In this document: positions 10,994-19,349 of the stretch, one piece after another | Position numbering within the stretch: position 1 is the stretch's first letter | Layout of the letters: each line of letters starts with the position of its first letter | Assembly: GCA_947455145.1 (NCBI GenBank) | Contig: CANGME010000001.1 | Span: 124,001 to 188,000, forward strand | Length of the DNA stretch: 64,000 nucleotides | Source: Comamonadaceae bacterium | GTDB taxonomy: Bacteria; Pseudomonadota; Gammaproteobacteria; Burkholderiales; Burkholderiaceae_C | Direction: 5' to 3' | Position numbers and translations under genes: made by a program | The notes under the pieces: generated by a model | What the model saw: only the letters and a program-made list of their open reading frames with translations | The model's database searches: none | Told to the model about the DNA's origin: nothing

Positions 10994-11731
10994 TTAGCCC
11001 ATGTGCAAACCACCGTTGACCGAGAAGTCAGCGCCGGTGGTGTAGCCGCCATCTTCCGACGCCAGCCAGGCGATGATGGAGGCGATCTCGCTCGGTTTGC
11101 CCAGGCGTTTGACCGGGATGGTCGCGACGATCTTGGCCAACACATCTTCACGAATAGCATTGACCATGTCGGTACCAATGTAGCCGGGGCTCACGGTGTT
11201 GACCGTCACGCCCTTGGTGGCCATCTCTTGCGCCAGAGCCATCGAGAAACCGTGCATACCGGCTTTAGCGGCCGAGTAGTTGGTCTGACCGGCTTGGCCT
11301 TTTTCGCCATTGACGGATGAGATGTTGATGATGCGGCCCCAGCCTTTTTCAACCATGTCGCCCACCACCTGTTTGGTGACGTTGAACATGCTGTTGAGGT
11401 TGGTTTCGATCACGCCGTCCCAATCTTCCCGCGTCATTTTCAGGAACATGCGGTCTTTGGTGATACCGGCGTTGTTCACCAACACGTCGATGCTGCCGTG
11501 CTCGGCCTTGGTCTTGGTGAAGGCTTCAACGGTGGAATCCCATGCGCCCACGTTGCCAACGGAGGCATAAAAGGTGTAACCCAGTGCAGCCTGCTCGGCG
11601 ATCCACTTGGCGTGGTCGCGGGTAGGGCCGCAACCGGCAATGACTTTAAAACCCTCTTTGTGCAAACGCTGGCAGATCGCGGTACCGATACCACCCATGC
11701 CGCCGGTCACGTACGCTACTTTTTGACTCAT
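10994..11731 (-). CDS. phaB: acetoacetyl-CoA reductase
   Basis: NADPH-dependent short-chain dehydrogenase of 245 residues that reduces acetoacetyl-CoA to (R)-3-hydroxybutyryl-CoA, the monomer for polyhydroxybutyrate. The nucleotide-binding motif TGGMGGIG (residues 9-16), NNAG (87-90), the catalytic serine in INISS (about 138-139) and YSAAK (Y152, K156) are all present. It is the last gene of phaC-phaA-phaB, 90 bases after phaA. The regulator phaR, which often follows phaB in Burkholderiales, is not here; the next gene is convergent. Confidence 0.96.
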   Translation of the reverse strand: MSQKVAYVTGGMGGIGTAICQRLHKEGFKVIAGCGPTRDHAKWIAEQAALGYTFYASVGNVGAWDSTVEAFTKTKAEHGSIDVLVNNAGITKDRMFLKMTREDWDGVIETNLNSMFNVTKQVVGDMVEKGWGRIINISSVNGEKGQAGQTNYSAAKAGMHGFSMALAQEMATKGVTVNTVSPGYIGTDMVNAIREDVLAKIVATIPVKRLGKPSEIASIIAWLASEDGGYTTGADFSVNGGLHMG

Positions 11732-11821
11732 TTTTGTCTCCTGATTAACTAACTACTTACTACAAACTTGATAGCTGGTCATGGCCATTTTTATAGGGCC
11801 ACGAGCACTAACGATCTTAAA

Positions 11822-13000
11822 TCAACGCTCCAAACACAGAGAAACCCCCATGCCCCCGCCAATGCAAAGCGCGGCCAAGCCTTTCTTGGCATTGCTGCGC
11901 TGCATCTCGTGCAACAAGGTCACCAAAATACGGCAACCAGACGCACCGATGGGGTGGCCAATAGCAATAGCGCCACCGTTCACGTTGACGCGGGCCGGGT
12001 CAATGTCCAGCGCCCGGTTCACGGCGCAGGCTTGTGCGGCGAAGGCTTCGTTCAACTCAAACAAGTCAACGTCAGACGCCTTCCAACCCGCGCGGGCCAG
12101 CGCTCGTTGAGAGGCAGACACGGGGCCCATGCCCATGGTGGCCGGGTCTAGACCGGTGGTGGCAAAAGAGGCGATGCGCGCCAGCGGCGTCAGGCCCAAG
12201 GCAGCGGCTTTAGCGGCAGACATCACCACCACTGCGGCAGCGCCGTCATTGATGCCGGAGGCATTACCGGCCGTCACGCTACCGGCTTTGTCAAAAGCGG
12301 GGCGCAGGCCTGCCAGCGCGTCAGCATTGGTTTTTTTGTTGATGAACTCGTCGGCATTAAAGAGGATGGGGTCGCCCTTGCGCTGAGCCAGCGACACAGT
12401 GACGATTTCGTCTTTGAACTTGCCGGCATCTTGTGCGGCAGAGGCCTTCTGTTGGCTGGCCAGGGCCAACGCGTCTTGCATGTCACGGGTGATACCGTGG
12501 GCCTTGGCCACGTTCTCGGCGGTGATGCCCATGTGGTACTGGTTGTACACGTCCCACAGACCATCGACGATCATGGTGTCGATCATCTTCCAGTCGCCCA
12601 TGCGCTGGCCGTCACGTGAGTTAGGCAGTACGTGTGGGCTAGCGCTCATGTTTTCCTGGCCACCGGCCACAACAATTTCGCTGTCGCCCCAGGCCACCGA
12701 CTGTGCAGCCAGCATCACGGCCTTCAGGCCGGAGCCGCACACGGCGTTGATGGTGAGACCGGGGGTTTCTTTGGCTAAACCGGCCTTCATCAGAGCCTGA
12801 CGCGCTGGGTTTTGCCCAGCCCCTGCTGCCAGTACTTGGCCCATGATGACCTCTCCCACCTGGTCCATACCGAGACGAGCGCGGGCCAGAGCTTCCTTGA
12901 TCACGAGTGCACCCAGCTCGGTGGCGGGTGTCTTGGCGAGCGCGCCGCCGAACTTGCCCACGGCGGTGCGGGTGGCTGAAACGATAACGATGTCTTGCAT
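11822..13000 (-). CDS. phaA: acetyl-CoA C-acetyltransferase (beta-ketothiolase)
   Basis: 392-residue biosynthetic thiolase that condenses two acetyl-CoA to acetoacetyl-CoA, the first step to PHB. The acyl-accepting cysteine is C88 in NAVCGSG, the catalytic histidine is in IGHPIGASG (about H349) and the second cysteine in ALCIGGGMG (about C379). Length matches PhaA and AtoB. It lies between phaC and phaB, 38 bases after phaC, and is probably transcribed from the phaC promoter. Confidence 0.96.
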   Translation of the reverse strand: MQDIVIVSATRTAVGKFGGALAKTPATELGALVIKEALARARLGMDQVGEVIMGQVLAAGAGQNPARQALMKAGLAKETPGLTINAVCGSGLKAVMLAAQSVAWGDSEIVVAGGQENMSASPHVLPNSRDGQRMGDWKMIDTMIVDGLWDVYNQYHMGITAENVAKAHGITRDMQDALALASQQKASAAQDAGKFKDEIVTVSLAQRKGDPILFNADEFINKKTNADALAGLRPAFDKAGSVTAGNASGINDGAAAVVVMSAAKAAALGLTPLARIASFATTGLDPATMGMGPVSASQRALARAGWKASDVDLFELNEAFAAQACAVNRALDIDPARVNVNGGAIAIGHPIGASGCRILVTLLHEMQRSNAKKGLAALCIGGGMGVSLCLER

Positions 13001-13038
13001 TTTTGTAGTCTCCTGAGTAAAAAACGGATCAATGAAAA

Positions 13039-14793
13039 TTAAGCTTTGGCCTTGACGTAGCGCCCAGGCGCTGCCTCAATCACCTTGTACTTCGCGCCCT
13101 TGCCGTAGGTCTTGGGGAGCGCGATTTGCTTGCCCGCATGGCCTTTGAGCCAGTCAGACCAATCTGTCCACCAGCTACCCGGCTGCTCTTTGGCCCCGGC
13201 CAGCCAAGCCTCTGATGTCTTGGGGAGTTTGCCGTCTTCACGCACCCAGTAGTTGCGTTTTTTGGCCGCGGGTGGGTTGATGACCCCGGCAATGTGGCCT
13301 GAGGCACCCATGACAAAACGCTTCTTACCCGGCAGCACCTGAGTGGTCGCGTAGGCCCCGCCAATCGGCACGATGTGGTCATCGCGCGAGCCATAGATGT
13401 AGACAGGCATGTCCAAGTAGCTCAAGTCGATTTTTTCGCCACAGACGGTAACCTCACCCGGTTTGATCAACTTGTTTTCAAGGTAGGTGTTGCGCAAGTA
13501 CCAGGCATAGAACGGGCCGGGCAGATTGGTGCTGTCGCTGTTCCAGTAGAGCAGGTCAAATGGGGGGGGCGTCTCGCCCTTGAGGTAGTTGCCCACCACG
13601 TAGTTCCAGAGCAGCTCATTGGGGCGCAGCGCGCTGAAAGTGGACGACAACTCTTTGCCTTTGAGTAGGCCGCCCTGCCCCATCTGCGTCTCGCGGTATT
13701 TGACGAAGGATTCGTCAATGAACACGTCCAAAATGCCGGTGTCGGTGAAATCGATCAGCGTGGTCAAGAAGGTCGCGCTGGCCACAGGTTTTTCACCGCG
13801 CGCAGCCAGCACGGCCAAAGCGTTGGACAGAATCGTGCCACCTACGCAAAAGCCTAAGGCATTGATCTGCCCGTCGGCTTTGCCCTGACCCGCGATGTCT
13901 TGCACCGCATGAATAGCACGGATGGCCGCATCTTCAATGTAGTCGTCCCAAGTCTTGTTGGCCAGGGATTCATCCGGGTTGCGCCAGCTCACGACAAAGG
14001 TGCGGTGACCTTGGCTGACGGCATAGCGAATCAGCGAGTTCTCGGGTTTCAAGTCCAGGATGTAGTACTTGTTGATGCACGGCGGAATCAACAGGAACGG
14101 TTTTTCAAAGACCTTGGCCGTGAGCGGCTTGTACTCAATCAGCTGAAACAGCTCGTTCTCGAAGACAACCGCGCCTTCGGTGGTCGCCACATTGCGACCC
14201 ACTTCAAACAGGCTCTCATCCGTCATGGAAACGTGGCCCTGTTTGAGGTCGTGCAGCAAGTTTTGCATGCCCTTGGCAATGCTCTCGCCTTTGGTTTCAA
14301 TGGCTTTTTGCTGTGCTTCGGCATTGAAGGCCAAAAAGTTGCTGGGGGCAGAGGCGGCGGCCCACTGCTCCACGGCAAAGCGCACGCGGGCACGGGTTTT
14401 GTCGTCGGCCTCGACCGCATCGGCCAAGCCCATCAGGGTGCGGGCGTTGAGTAGGTAGCTGGCTGCGGTCATGGATGCCGCCGGGTTTGCTGCCCAAGCC
14501 TGCGCTGAGAAGCGTCGGTCTGTAACTTTGGGCAGACCGTCTGGCTTGCCATTCATTGCAGAGCTGGTCGACTGACTCCAGAGGTTTTGCGCCTCTTGCA
14601 GATACTGCTCTTGCAGAGTTTTTAGTTTTTCAGGTGAGAAGGCCAAGGGCGACGGTGCTTCAGGAAGGCTTTGCCCCAAGCCCCCAAGCCCCGCACCCGG
14701 CAAGCCCTGCATGGCCTTGGCCCAACTGTCGCTCAAGGTTTGTTGAAATTGCTGTGCGGCCTGAGCCCATTCTTGCGGGGTTTGCTGATTCAC
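13039..14793 (-). CDS. phaC: class I poly(3-hydroxyalkanoate) synthase
   Basis: 584-residue class I PHA synthase that polymerises (R)-3-hydroxyacyl-CoA at the granule surface. The lipase-like box is GFCVGG with nucleophile C316. The other members of the triad are D472 in SRDDHIVP and H500 in ASGHIAG. The N-terminal variable domain is rich in Gln and Ala. A GTG at 14811 is in frame, but AAGGAAGAG sits after it and suits GTG 14793, so the latter is used. It leads the phaCAB operon; a sigma70 promoter is visible 41-69 bases upstream. Confidence 0.95.
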   Translation of the reverse strand: MNQQTPQEWAQAAQQFQQTLSDSWAKAMQGLPGAGLGGLGQSLPEAPSPLAFSPEKLKTLQEQYLQEAQNLWSQSTSSAMNGKPDGLPKVTDRRFSAQAWAANPAASMTAASYLLNARTLMGLADAVEADDKTRARVRFAVEQWAAASAPSNFLAFNAEAQQKAIETKGESIAKGMQNLLHDLKQGHVSMTDESLFEVGRNVATTEGAVVFENELFQLIEYKPLTAKVFEKPFLLIPPCINKYYILDLKPENSLIRYAVSQGHRTFVVSWRNPDESLANKTWDDYIEDAAIRAIHAVQDIAGQGKADGQINALGFCVGGTILSNALAVLAARGEKPVASATFLTTLIDFTDTGILDVFIDESFVKYRETQMGQGGLLKGKELSSTFSALRPNELLWNYVVGNYLKGETPPPFDLLYWNSDSTNLPGPFYAWYLRNTYLENKLIKPGEVTVCGEKIDLSYLDMPVYIYGSRDDHIVPIGGAYATTQVLPGKKRFVMGASGHIAGVINPPAAKKRNYWVREDGKLPKTSEAWLAGAKEQPGSWWTDWSDWLKGHAGKQIALPKTYGKGAKYKVIEAAPGRYVKAKA

Positions 14794-14833
14794 GATGCAC
14801 TCTTCCTTCACTACACTCGTTGTTTAGAACAAG

Positions 14834-14862
14834 ATTCTAGTATCCCCGCTTTACCCTGTCAC
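14834..14862 (-). promoter_or_regulatory. sigma70-type promoter of the phaCAB operon
   Basis: On the reverse strand GTGACA (14857-14862, 5 of 6 to the -35 consensus) and TAGAAT (14834-14839, 5 of 6 to the -10 consensus) are separated by exactly 17 bases. Transcription would begin near 14827, giving a leader of about 34 bases before GTG 14793. The site was read by eye and has not been mapped experimentally. Confidence 0.65.
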
Positions 14863-14900
14863 TAAAATTACATTTTCGGAATAAGATAAGTGACATTTAC

Positions 14901-15200
14901 ATGTACATCGTCCCCATCGCTTGGCTCTACGTCGTCCTCATGATGGCCGTGGCCGAGGCCACCAACACCACAGGTACCGTCCTGGGTGCCATCATCACGT
15001 TTTTACTTTATGGCTTAGGGCCGGTGGCGTTAGTGGTTTACCTGATGGGCTCCCCCGCCCGCAAACGCGCGATCAAAGCGCGAGAGGCTGCTGAGGTAGC
15101 GCAAGCCACGCAAACGCTTGCAGCGGCTGACTCAATCCAGCCAGACGCAAGCGGCCATGCGTCCGCTGACGCGGTCTCGCCGGTGCGAAAAGAACCTTGA
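14901..15200 (+). CDS. small two-helix membrane protein, unknown function
   Basis: 99-residue protein with two hydrophobic segments (about residues 3-18 and 24-48), followed by a basic stretch (SPARKRAIKAREA) and an alanine-rich soluble tail. The layout suggests an inner-membrane protein with a cytoplasmic C terminus. It is divergent from phaC. Its last 69 bases (15132-15200) overlap the end of the convergent pgeF gene. No known domain was recognised. No strong ribosome site is seen before ATG 14901. Confidence 0.65.
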   Translation: MYIVPIAWLYVVLMMAVAEATNTTGTVLGAIITFLLYGLGPVALVVYLMGSPARKRAIKAREAAEVAQATQTLAAADSIQPDASGHASADAVSPVRKEP

Positions 15201-15944
15201 AGGGTTGGCCACGGTGCACCAAGCGGTGCTTCCATCGTTGCCAAACACCTGCGTGACCCCCAGCGCCCGCAAGCGTTGACGCGCCAGGCCTTGCAGATCG
15301 CACAACCATTTGTCTGAGGCCAAGGCCTTGAAGCAAACCGCCGCCTGCGCGTCATGGCTGACAAAAGCGGCCCGCACTTCGGACCCCACTTCAAACGCCT
15401 CAGGGCCAATGCAAGGCCCTAGCCACGCTATTATTTTAGGAGCTTGTTGTGCTATTGGGTATTGGGATTCGACCCCAATTGAATCAAAAACAGACTCCAA
15501 AACACCGCGCCCCTCCTGCCCTGCCAGCCCGCGCCAGCCCGCGTGTGCTGCTGCCACGAAACTGCCGGCCTCATCCGTCAACAGCACGGGCAGACAGTCG
15601 GCCACCATGATGGTGCAGGCCAGACCACGCTGGGTACTGAGGCAGGCATCGGCCACGGTCGCATCGGGTGTTCTGGCGTCCAGCCTCACCACCTGCGCGC
15701 CATGTACCTGGTTTAAAAATACCGGCTTCACGACGGGACCTGTGTCTTGCCCCGCATTCAATCGCCAGGTCAAAGCAACACGGTTGGCCGCTACGGCTTG
15801 GGGTGAGTCCCCCACATGATCACCCAGGTTCAAGTGGTCATAGGGTGGCTGTGACACACCACCCGCTCGCGTGGTGAACAAGGCCCGCACATGGGCGGGC
15901 GCGGGCCAATCAGGGATAAGAAAGTCCAGCGCCTGAGCTGACAT
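15132..15944 (-). CDS. pgeF: peptidoglycan editing factor PgeF (YfiH/laccase-domain family)
   Basis: 270-residue member of the multicopper-polyphenol-oxidase-like YfiH family. Its E. coli member is a cytoplasmic amidase that removes miscorporated L-Ser from UDP-MurNAc peptides. The family motifs NQVHGAQV, VADCLPVLL, AAHAGWRG and GPCIGPEAFEV are visible, supplying the His and Cys metal ligands. ATG 15944 overlaps the stop of the upstream gene (TGATG); an in-frame GTG one codon earlier is also possible. The 3' end overlaps a convergent small gene by 69 bases. Confidence 0.9.
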   Translation of the reverse strand: MSAQALDFLIPDWPAPAHVRALFTTRAGGVSQPPYDHLNLGDHVGDSPQAVAANRVALTWRLNAGQDTGPVVKPVFLNQVHGAQVVRLDARTPDATVADACLSTQRGLACTIMVADCLPVLLTDEAGSFVAAAHAGWRGLAGQEGRGVLESVFDSIGVESQYPIAQQAPKIIAWLGPCIGPEAFEVGSEVRAAFVSHDAQAAVCFKALASDKWLCDLQGLARQRLRALGVTQVFGNDGSTAWCTVANPSRFFSHRRDRVSGRMAACVWLD

Positions 15945-16354
15945 CACGGCTCCGGCGTCCCGGTGTCTTTCAGTCCCCGGCTCAACTCAGCCCGGGCGGC
16001 ACTGGCCAGCGCTTGGTACTTGGTGCGAAAAGCATCGAGGCTCTCCTCCTCCAACTCTTCCAGATCCAGTAACGCGTTGTGCGCGCCCTTTGTTGCGCGG
16101 ATCAACTCGTCCAGCTTGACCTGAATCGCCTCGGTGTCGCGGTTTTGCGTGTTCTGAATCAAAAAAACCATCAGAAAGGTGATGATGGTGGTGCCGGTAT
16201 TGATGACCAACTGCCAGGTGTCGCTGAACCCAAACATCGGGCCGGTGATGATCCAAACGGCAATGACCGCCACCGCCAAAACAAACACCCGAGGACGCCC
16301 ACAAAAATGGGCCGTGGACTTGGCGAATTGCGCGTACCAGGCGGCATTGCGCAT
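15944..16354 (-). CDS. low-affinity iron permease family membrane protein
   Basis: 136-residue inner-membrane protein with two hydrophobic segments (about residues 21-39 and 47-67, the latter ending in MVFLIQNTQNRD), followed by a soluble helical tail. This pattern is typical of the small bacterial low-affinity iron permease family. Despite the name, iron transport is not established for such short members. An upstream in-frame extension to 16399 lies inside maiA and lacks family character, so ATG 16354, one base after the maiA stop codon, is used. The gene is sandwiched between maiA and pgeF in one direction. Confidence 0.72.
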   Translation of the reverse strand: MRNAAWYAQFAKSTAHFCGRPRVFVLAVAVIAVWIITGPMFGFSDTWQLVINTGTTIITFLMVFLIQNTQNRDTEAIQVKLDELIRATKGAHNALLDLEELEEESLDAFRTKYQALASAARAELSRGLKDTGTPEP

Positions 16355-16355
16355 A

Positions 16356-17045
16356 TCAGACTTCGAAATCCGGGCAGTTTTTAGGCTCCGCCGCCACAAA
16401 GGCGGGCAGCTTCATGCAAGCCTCAAACGCAGCCATTGTGCGGGTCAGGCCCGTGAAGTCGCAATTGAAGCGCTGACCGTTGAAGATTTGCGGTACCAAG
16501 CAGCAGTCTGCCAAGGTGGGGGCATCACCGTAGCAGTACACCGACGCAGGCAGGCCCGCTTTCTGGCGCTGCGCTTCAATCTGTAGCAACTGCCGCTCAA
16601 AGCTTAGCAGCCCTTCGCGCACCCAGTGGCGATACCAAGCGTTTTTAGCGTCCTCGTCCACCTTGAGGTCTTTGACCAAATATTTGAGGACGCGCAGGTT
16701 GTTGAGCGGGTGAATCTCACACGCAATGCTTTGCGCCAGGGCTCGCACGCGGGCACGCCCCAGTGCGTCGGCCGGCAGCAACGCGGGCGTGGGATGCGTT
16801 TCGTCCAGGTACTCCATGATGGCCAGGGACTGGCTGAGTAACACAGGGCCGGAGCCGTCAGGAGCATCGGCTTGCAAGTCCAGCAAGGGGACGAGTTGAT
16901 CTGCAGAGAGGCTGGCGTACTCTGGTTTTCTGTGGTCGCCGCGCGCCAAATGCACCGAAATGTAGTCGTAAGGCAAGCCCTTGATCGCCATGGCAATGCG
17001 CACGCGAAAGGACGCGGAGGAGCGGAAGTAGTTGTGGAGTTTCAT
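16356..17045 (-). CDS. maiA: maleylacetoacetate isomerase (zeta-class glutathione transferase)
   Basis: 229-residue GST-fold enzyme that uses glutathione to isomerise maleylacetoacetate, or maleylpyruvate in gentisate routes. The zeta-class N-terminal motif (NYFRSSASFRVRIA) with the catalytic Ser-Ser, DQLVPLL, and LSQSLAIMEYLDE of the glutathione site are clear. ATG 17045 starts exactly at the conserved MKLHNYF; the upstream codons to 17069 are not family-like. No homogentisate or gentisate dioxygenase lies beside it. Confidence 0.9.
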   Translation of the reverse strand: MKLHNYFRSSASFRVRIAMAIKGLPYDYISVHLARGDHRKPEYASLSADQLVPLLDLQADAPDGSGPVLLSQSLAIMEYLDETHPTPALLPADALGRARVRALAQSIACEIHPLNNLRVLKYLVKDLKVDEDAKNAWYRHWVREGLLSFERQLLQIEAQRQKAGLPASVYCYGDAPTLADCCLVPQIFNGQRFNCDFTGLTRTMAAFEACMKLPAFVAAEPKNCPDFEV

Positions 17046-17114
17046 AGGGCAGAGGATAGCGGAATTCAAGTCCGGCTAGACTTCACCTTCCATCCACATC
17101 AGACCTGATCCACC

Positions 17115-17417
17115 ATGATCCTCGAACACGTTGACATCCGCATCCACTCCGGCCAACAGGCCGCTTTTGACGAAGCCATTCTGCGTGGTGTCAACACTGT
17201 CATCGCGCAGGCCAAAGGCTTTCGGGGTTTCAAGATCAACAAGTGCATTGAAAGCCCTGAGCGCTACATCTTGATGCTCTTTTGGGACAGCGTGGACGAC
17301 CACATGGTTGGCTTTCGCCAGTCACCCGCCTTTGCCGAATGGCGCGCCATAGTGGGGCCGTTTTTTGCCTCACCGCCGGTGATGGAGCACTTCAACTTGC
17401 TGGCCAAATCAACCTGA
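17115..17417 (+). CDS. ABM-domain (antibiotic biosynthesis monooxygenase-like) protein
   Basis: 100-residue protein with the ferredoxin-like ABM fold pattern: an opening strand (ILEHVDIRI), a first helix, a GFRGFKINK strand, and the WDSVDDHMVGFRQSPAFAEW segment followed by HFN near the end. Such small proteins are dimeric, sometimes act as cofactor-free monooxygenases or haem-degrading enzymes, and often have no known substrate. It stands alone between divergent maiA and convergent umuC. Confidence 0.75.
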   Translation: MILEHVDIRIHSGQQAAFDEAILRGVNTVIAQAKGFRGFKINKCIESPERYILMLFWDSVDDHMVGFRQSPAFAEWRAIVGPFFASPPVMEHFNLLAKST

Positions 17418-17470
17418 AATGGCATGAACACCGTCGGACTTCGTACTGACGGCATTCACGCTGACTAACT

Positions 17471-18772
17471 TCACGCTTTCGCCACCGGCATGTCATCCCA
17501 CTCGGTGGTGTAGCCCGGCGTCTTGCGCTCTTGTTTCATGCCCCAGTCTCTGGGGGCGTCGCCAACCCGCCCGCTGCCGACCCGGATCGTGCCCTGACCC
17601 CAGCGGGTATTGACGCTGTCCATGGCCTGCATCAGGCGGCTGCGGTCTCGTTGTCCGCTTGTCGCTTCAAAATCAAACTCACACTGCACGCGGCTGGCTG
17701 GCTGGATATCCAACAGTATCACGCCCGCCTTGGCCAAGCGGTAGCCCGGCTGGTAGATCGACTTCAGCCCCGCTAAAGCCGCAGCCACGATGGCAGGCGT
17801 GTCATCACTGGGTCGGCGCATGGGCACGATCATTGACCTTGAATACTGCGGGTCTTGACGAAACGGGCTGGTGCGGATGAACACCAGAACCTGAGCCGCG
17901 TGGCTGCCCTGCTCGCGCAACTTCTTTGCTGCGCGTGAGGCGAACTCAGACACCGCCTCGGCCAGCGGCGTATAGGCCTCGACCGTGCGACCAAATGACC
18001 GGGTGCAGGCAATCTGCTGCTTGGGCGCAGGCGCATCGTCCAAACCGATACAAGACTGACCTTGCAACTCACGCACGGTGCGCTCCAGCACCACCGACCA
18101 GCCCCGCTTGACCGTAGCCGGGTCCAACCGCGCCAAGTCCAAAACCGTGCACACGCCGCCCGCCACCAGTTGTGCACCAATGCGCCGCCCCACGCCCCAA
18201 ACCGCCCCCACCTCGGTGCTGCCCAAAAGGGCGTCAACCGCCCCACGGGAAAGGCAAGACAAGTCGCACACACGGGCGTGCTCTGGCGGGTAGCTGCCGG
18301 GCTTGCGCTCTGCCTGCTTGGCTACGTGGTTGGCCAGCTTGGCCAGCGTTTTGGTGGGGCCAATGCCCACGCAGCAGGGGATGCCCACCCAGCGCAAAAT
18401 CCGCTCGCGCACCGCCAACGCTCGGGCCTTCAAGTCGCCCCGCACGCCCGTCAGGTCAATGAAACTCTCGTCGATGGAGTAAACCTCTTGGCTCGGGCCC
18501 AGCCCGGCGGCCAGACTCATCATGCGGTCTGACATGTCGCCATAGAGCGCGAAGTTGGCGGACAGTGCCACGAGCCCGGCCTCTTCTTCCAAGTGGCGCA
18601 GCTGATGCCAGGGGTGACCCATCTTCACGCCCAAAGCCTTGGCCTCGTTGGAGCGCGCGATGGCGCAACCGTCGTTGTTACTGAGCACAATGACCGGCAC
18701 GCCTTGCAACGTGGGCCGAAACACGCGCTCGCAGCTCACATAAAAGTTGTTGCCATCCACCAGTGCAAACAT
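17471..18772 (-). CDS. umuC: DNA polymerase V catalytic subunit UmuC
   Basis: 433-residue Y-family translesion polymerase. The palm carboxylates are seen in [13 protein letters not shown] and SIDESFIDL. The helix-hairpin-helix region follows, and the C terminus has a DUF4113-like tail ([12 protein letters not shown]). Acting with processed UmuD it extends primers across DNA lesions during the SOS response. It lies 23 bases after umuD in the same operon and is under the LexA box at 19238-19253. Confidence 0.95.
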   Translation of the reverse strand: MFALVDGNNFYVSCERVFRPTLQGVPVIVLSNNDGCAIARSNEAKALGVKMGHPWHQLRHLEEEAGLVALSANFALYGDMSDRMMSLAAGLGPSQEVYSIDESFIDLTGVRGDLKARALAVRERILRWVGIPCCVGIGPTKTLAKLANHVAKQAERKPGSYPPEHARVCDLSCLSRGAVDALLGSTEVGAVWGVGRRIGAQLVAGGVCTVLDLARLDPATVKRGWSVVLERTVRELQGQSCIGLDDAPAPKQQIACTRSFGRTVEAYTPLAEAVSEFASRAAKKLREQGSHAAQVLVFIRTSPFRQDPQYSRSMIVPMRRPSDDTPAIVAAALAGLKSIYQPGYRLAKAGVILLDIQPASRVQCEFDFEATSGQRDRSRLMQAMDSVNTRWGQGTIRVGSGRVGDAPRDWGMKQERKTPGYTTEWDDMPVAKA

Positions 18773-18795
18773 CGCGCGCCCTTATGTCGTCATCT

Positions 18796-19251
18796 TTAGG
18801 TCGGCATCTGCTTGATGGCGGCAGTCACCACGCCCCAGACTTCCACCGTCTGGCTCTCGCGCGGCACGATGTCGGGGTGGCCGGGGTTGGCGGCCTTGAG
18901 CTTCATGCGCCCAGCCCTGATCGACAAAGTCTTGCACACGAATTCACCGTCAATCACCGCGATGACGACATGCCCGCTGCGGGCTTGCACCGCCCTGTCC
19001 ACCACCAACACGTCGCCATCAAAAATGCCCGCATCGCGCATGGAGTCACCCCGGGCCTTCATCAAAAACGTGGCCTGCGGGTGCTGGATGAGTTTGGCCG
19101 TGAGGTCAATGCGCTGCGCCCCCAGGTCTTCTGCGGGTGAGGGAAAGCCCGCCCGCACGGTGGCCACCAGCTCGGTCACGTGCACGGGTGCGCCAGCCGC
19201 CATGACGACATCGTGTTGGTCGAGCACGGCCTCAATACTGTATTTTTTCAC
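18796..19251 (-). CDS. umuD: SOS mutagenesis protein UmuD (LexA-like autoprotease)
   Basis: S24-family autopeptidase. The cleavage site is A34-G35 in VRAGFPSPA (E. coli has Cys-Gly), the nucleophile S70 in GDSMRDAG and the general base K107 in VCKTL, each offset by 10 from E. coli UmuD. RecA-stimulated self-cleavage yields the active partner of UmuC. The 151-residue frame opens with GTG at 19251, but the LexA box covers that codon and no ribosome site precedes it. GTG 19227 or ATG 19203 would give products of 143 or 135 residues, close to the usual 139. Confidence 0.92.
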   Translation of the reverse strand: MKKYSIEAVLDQHDVVMAAGAPVHVTELVATVRAGFPSPAEDLGAQRIDLTAKLIQHPQATFLMKARGDSMRDAGIFDGDVLVVDRAVQARSGHVVIAVIDGEFVCKTLSIRAGRMKLKAANPGHPDIVPRESQTVEVWGVVTAAIKQMPT

Positions 19252-19253
19252 AG
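19238..19253 (-). promoter_or_regulatory. LexA (SOS) operator of umuDC
   Basis: A perfect CTGT-N8-ACAG box, flanked by A/T-rich spacer bases, matches the enterobacterial and betaproteobacterial LexA consensus. A possible -10 element, TATAAA, lies at 19260-19265 on the reverse strand, so LexA would cover the transcription start. The box overlaps the first codon of the longest umuD frame. Confidence 0.85.
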
Positions 19254-19349
19254 TGTTATTTTATATCCCGCCGTGTATTAGTGTGGACGCCAAGGTCGCT
19301 TAAATTTGGCCCCTTAAATTGGAGCGGCGCTTAGAATGAATTTCATACT

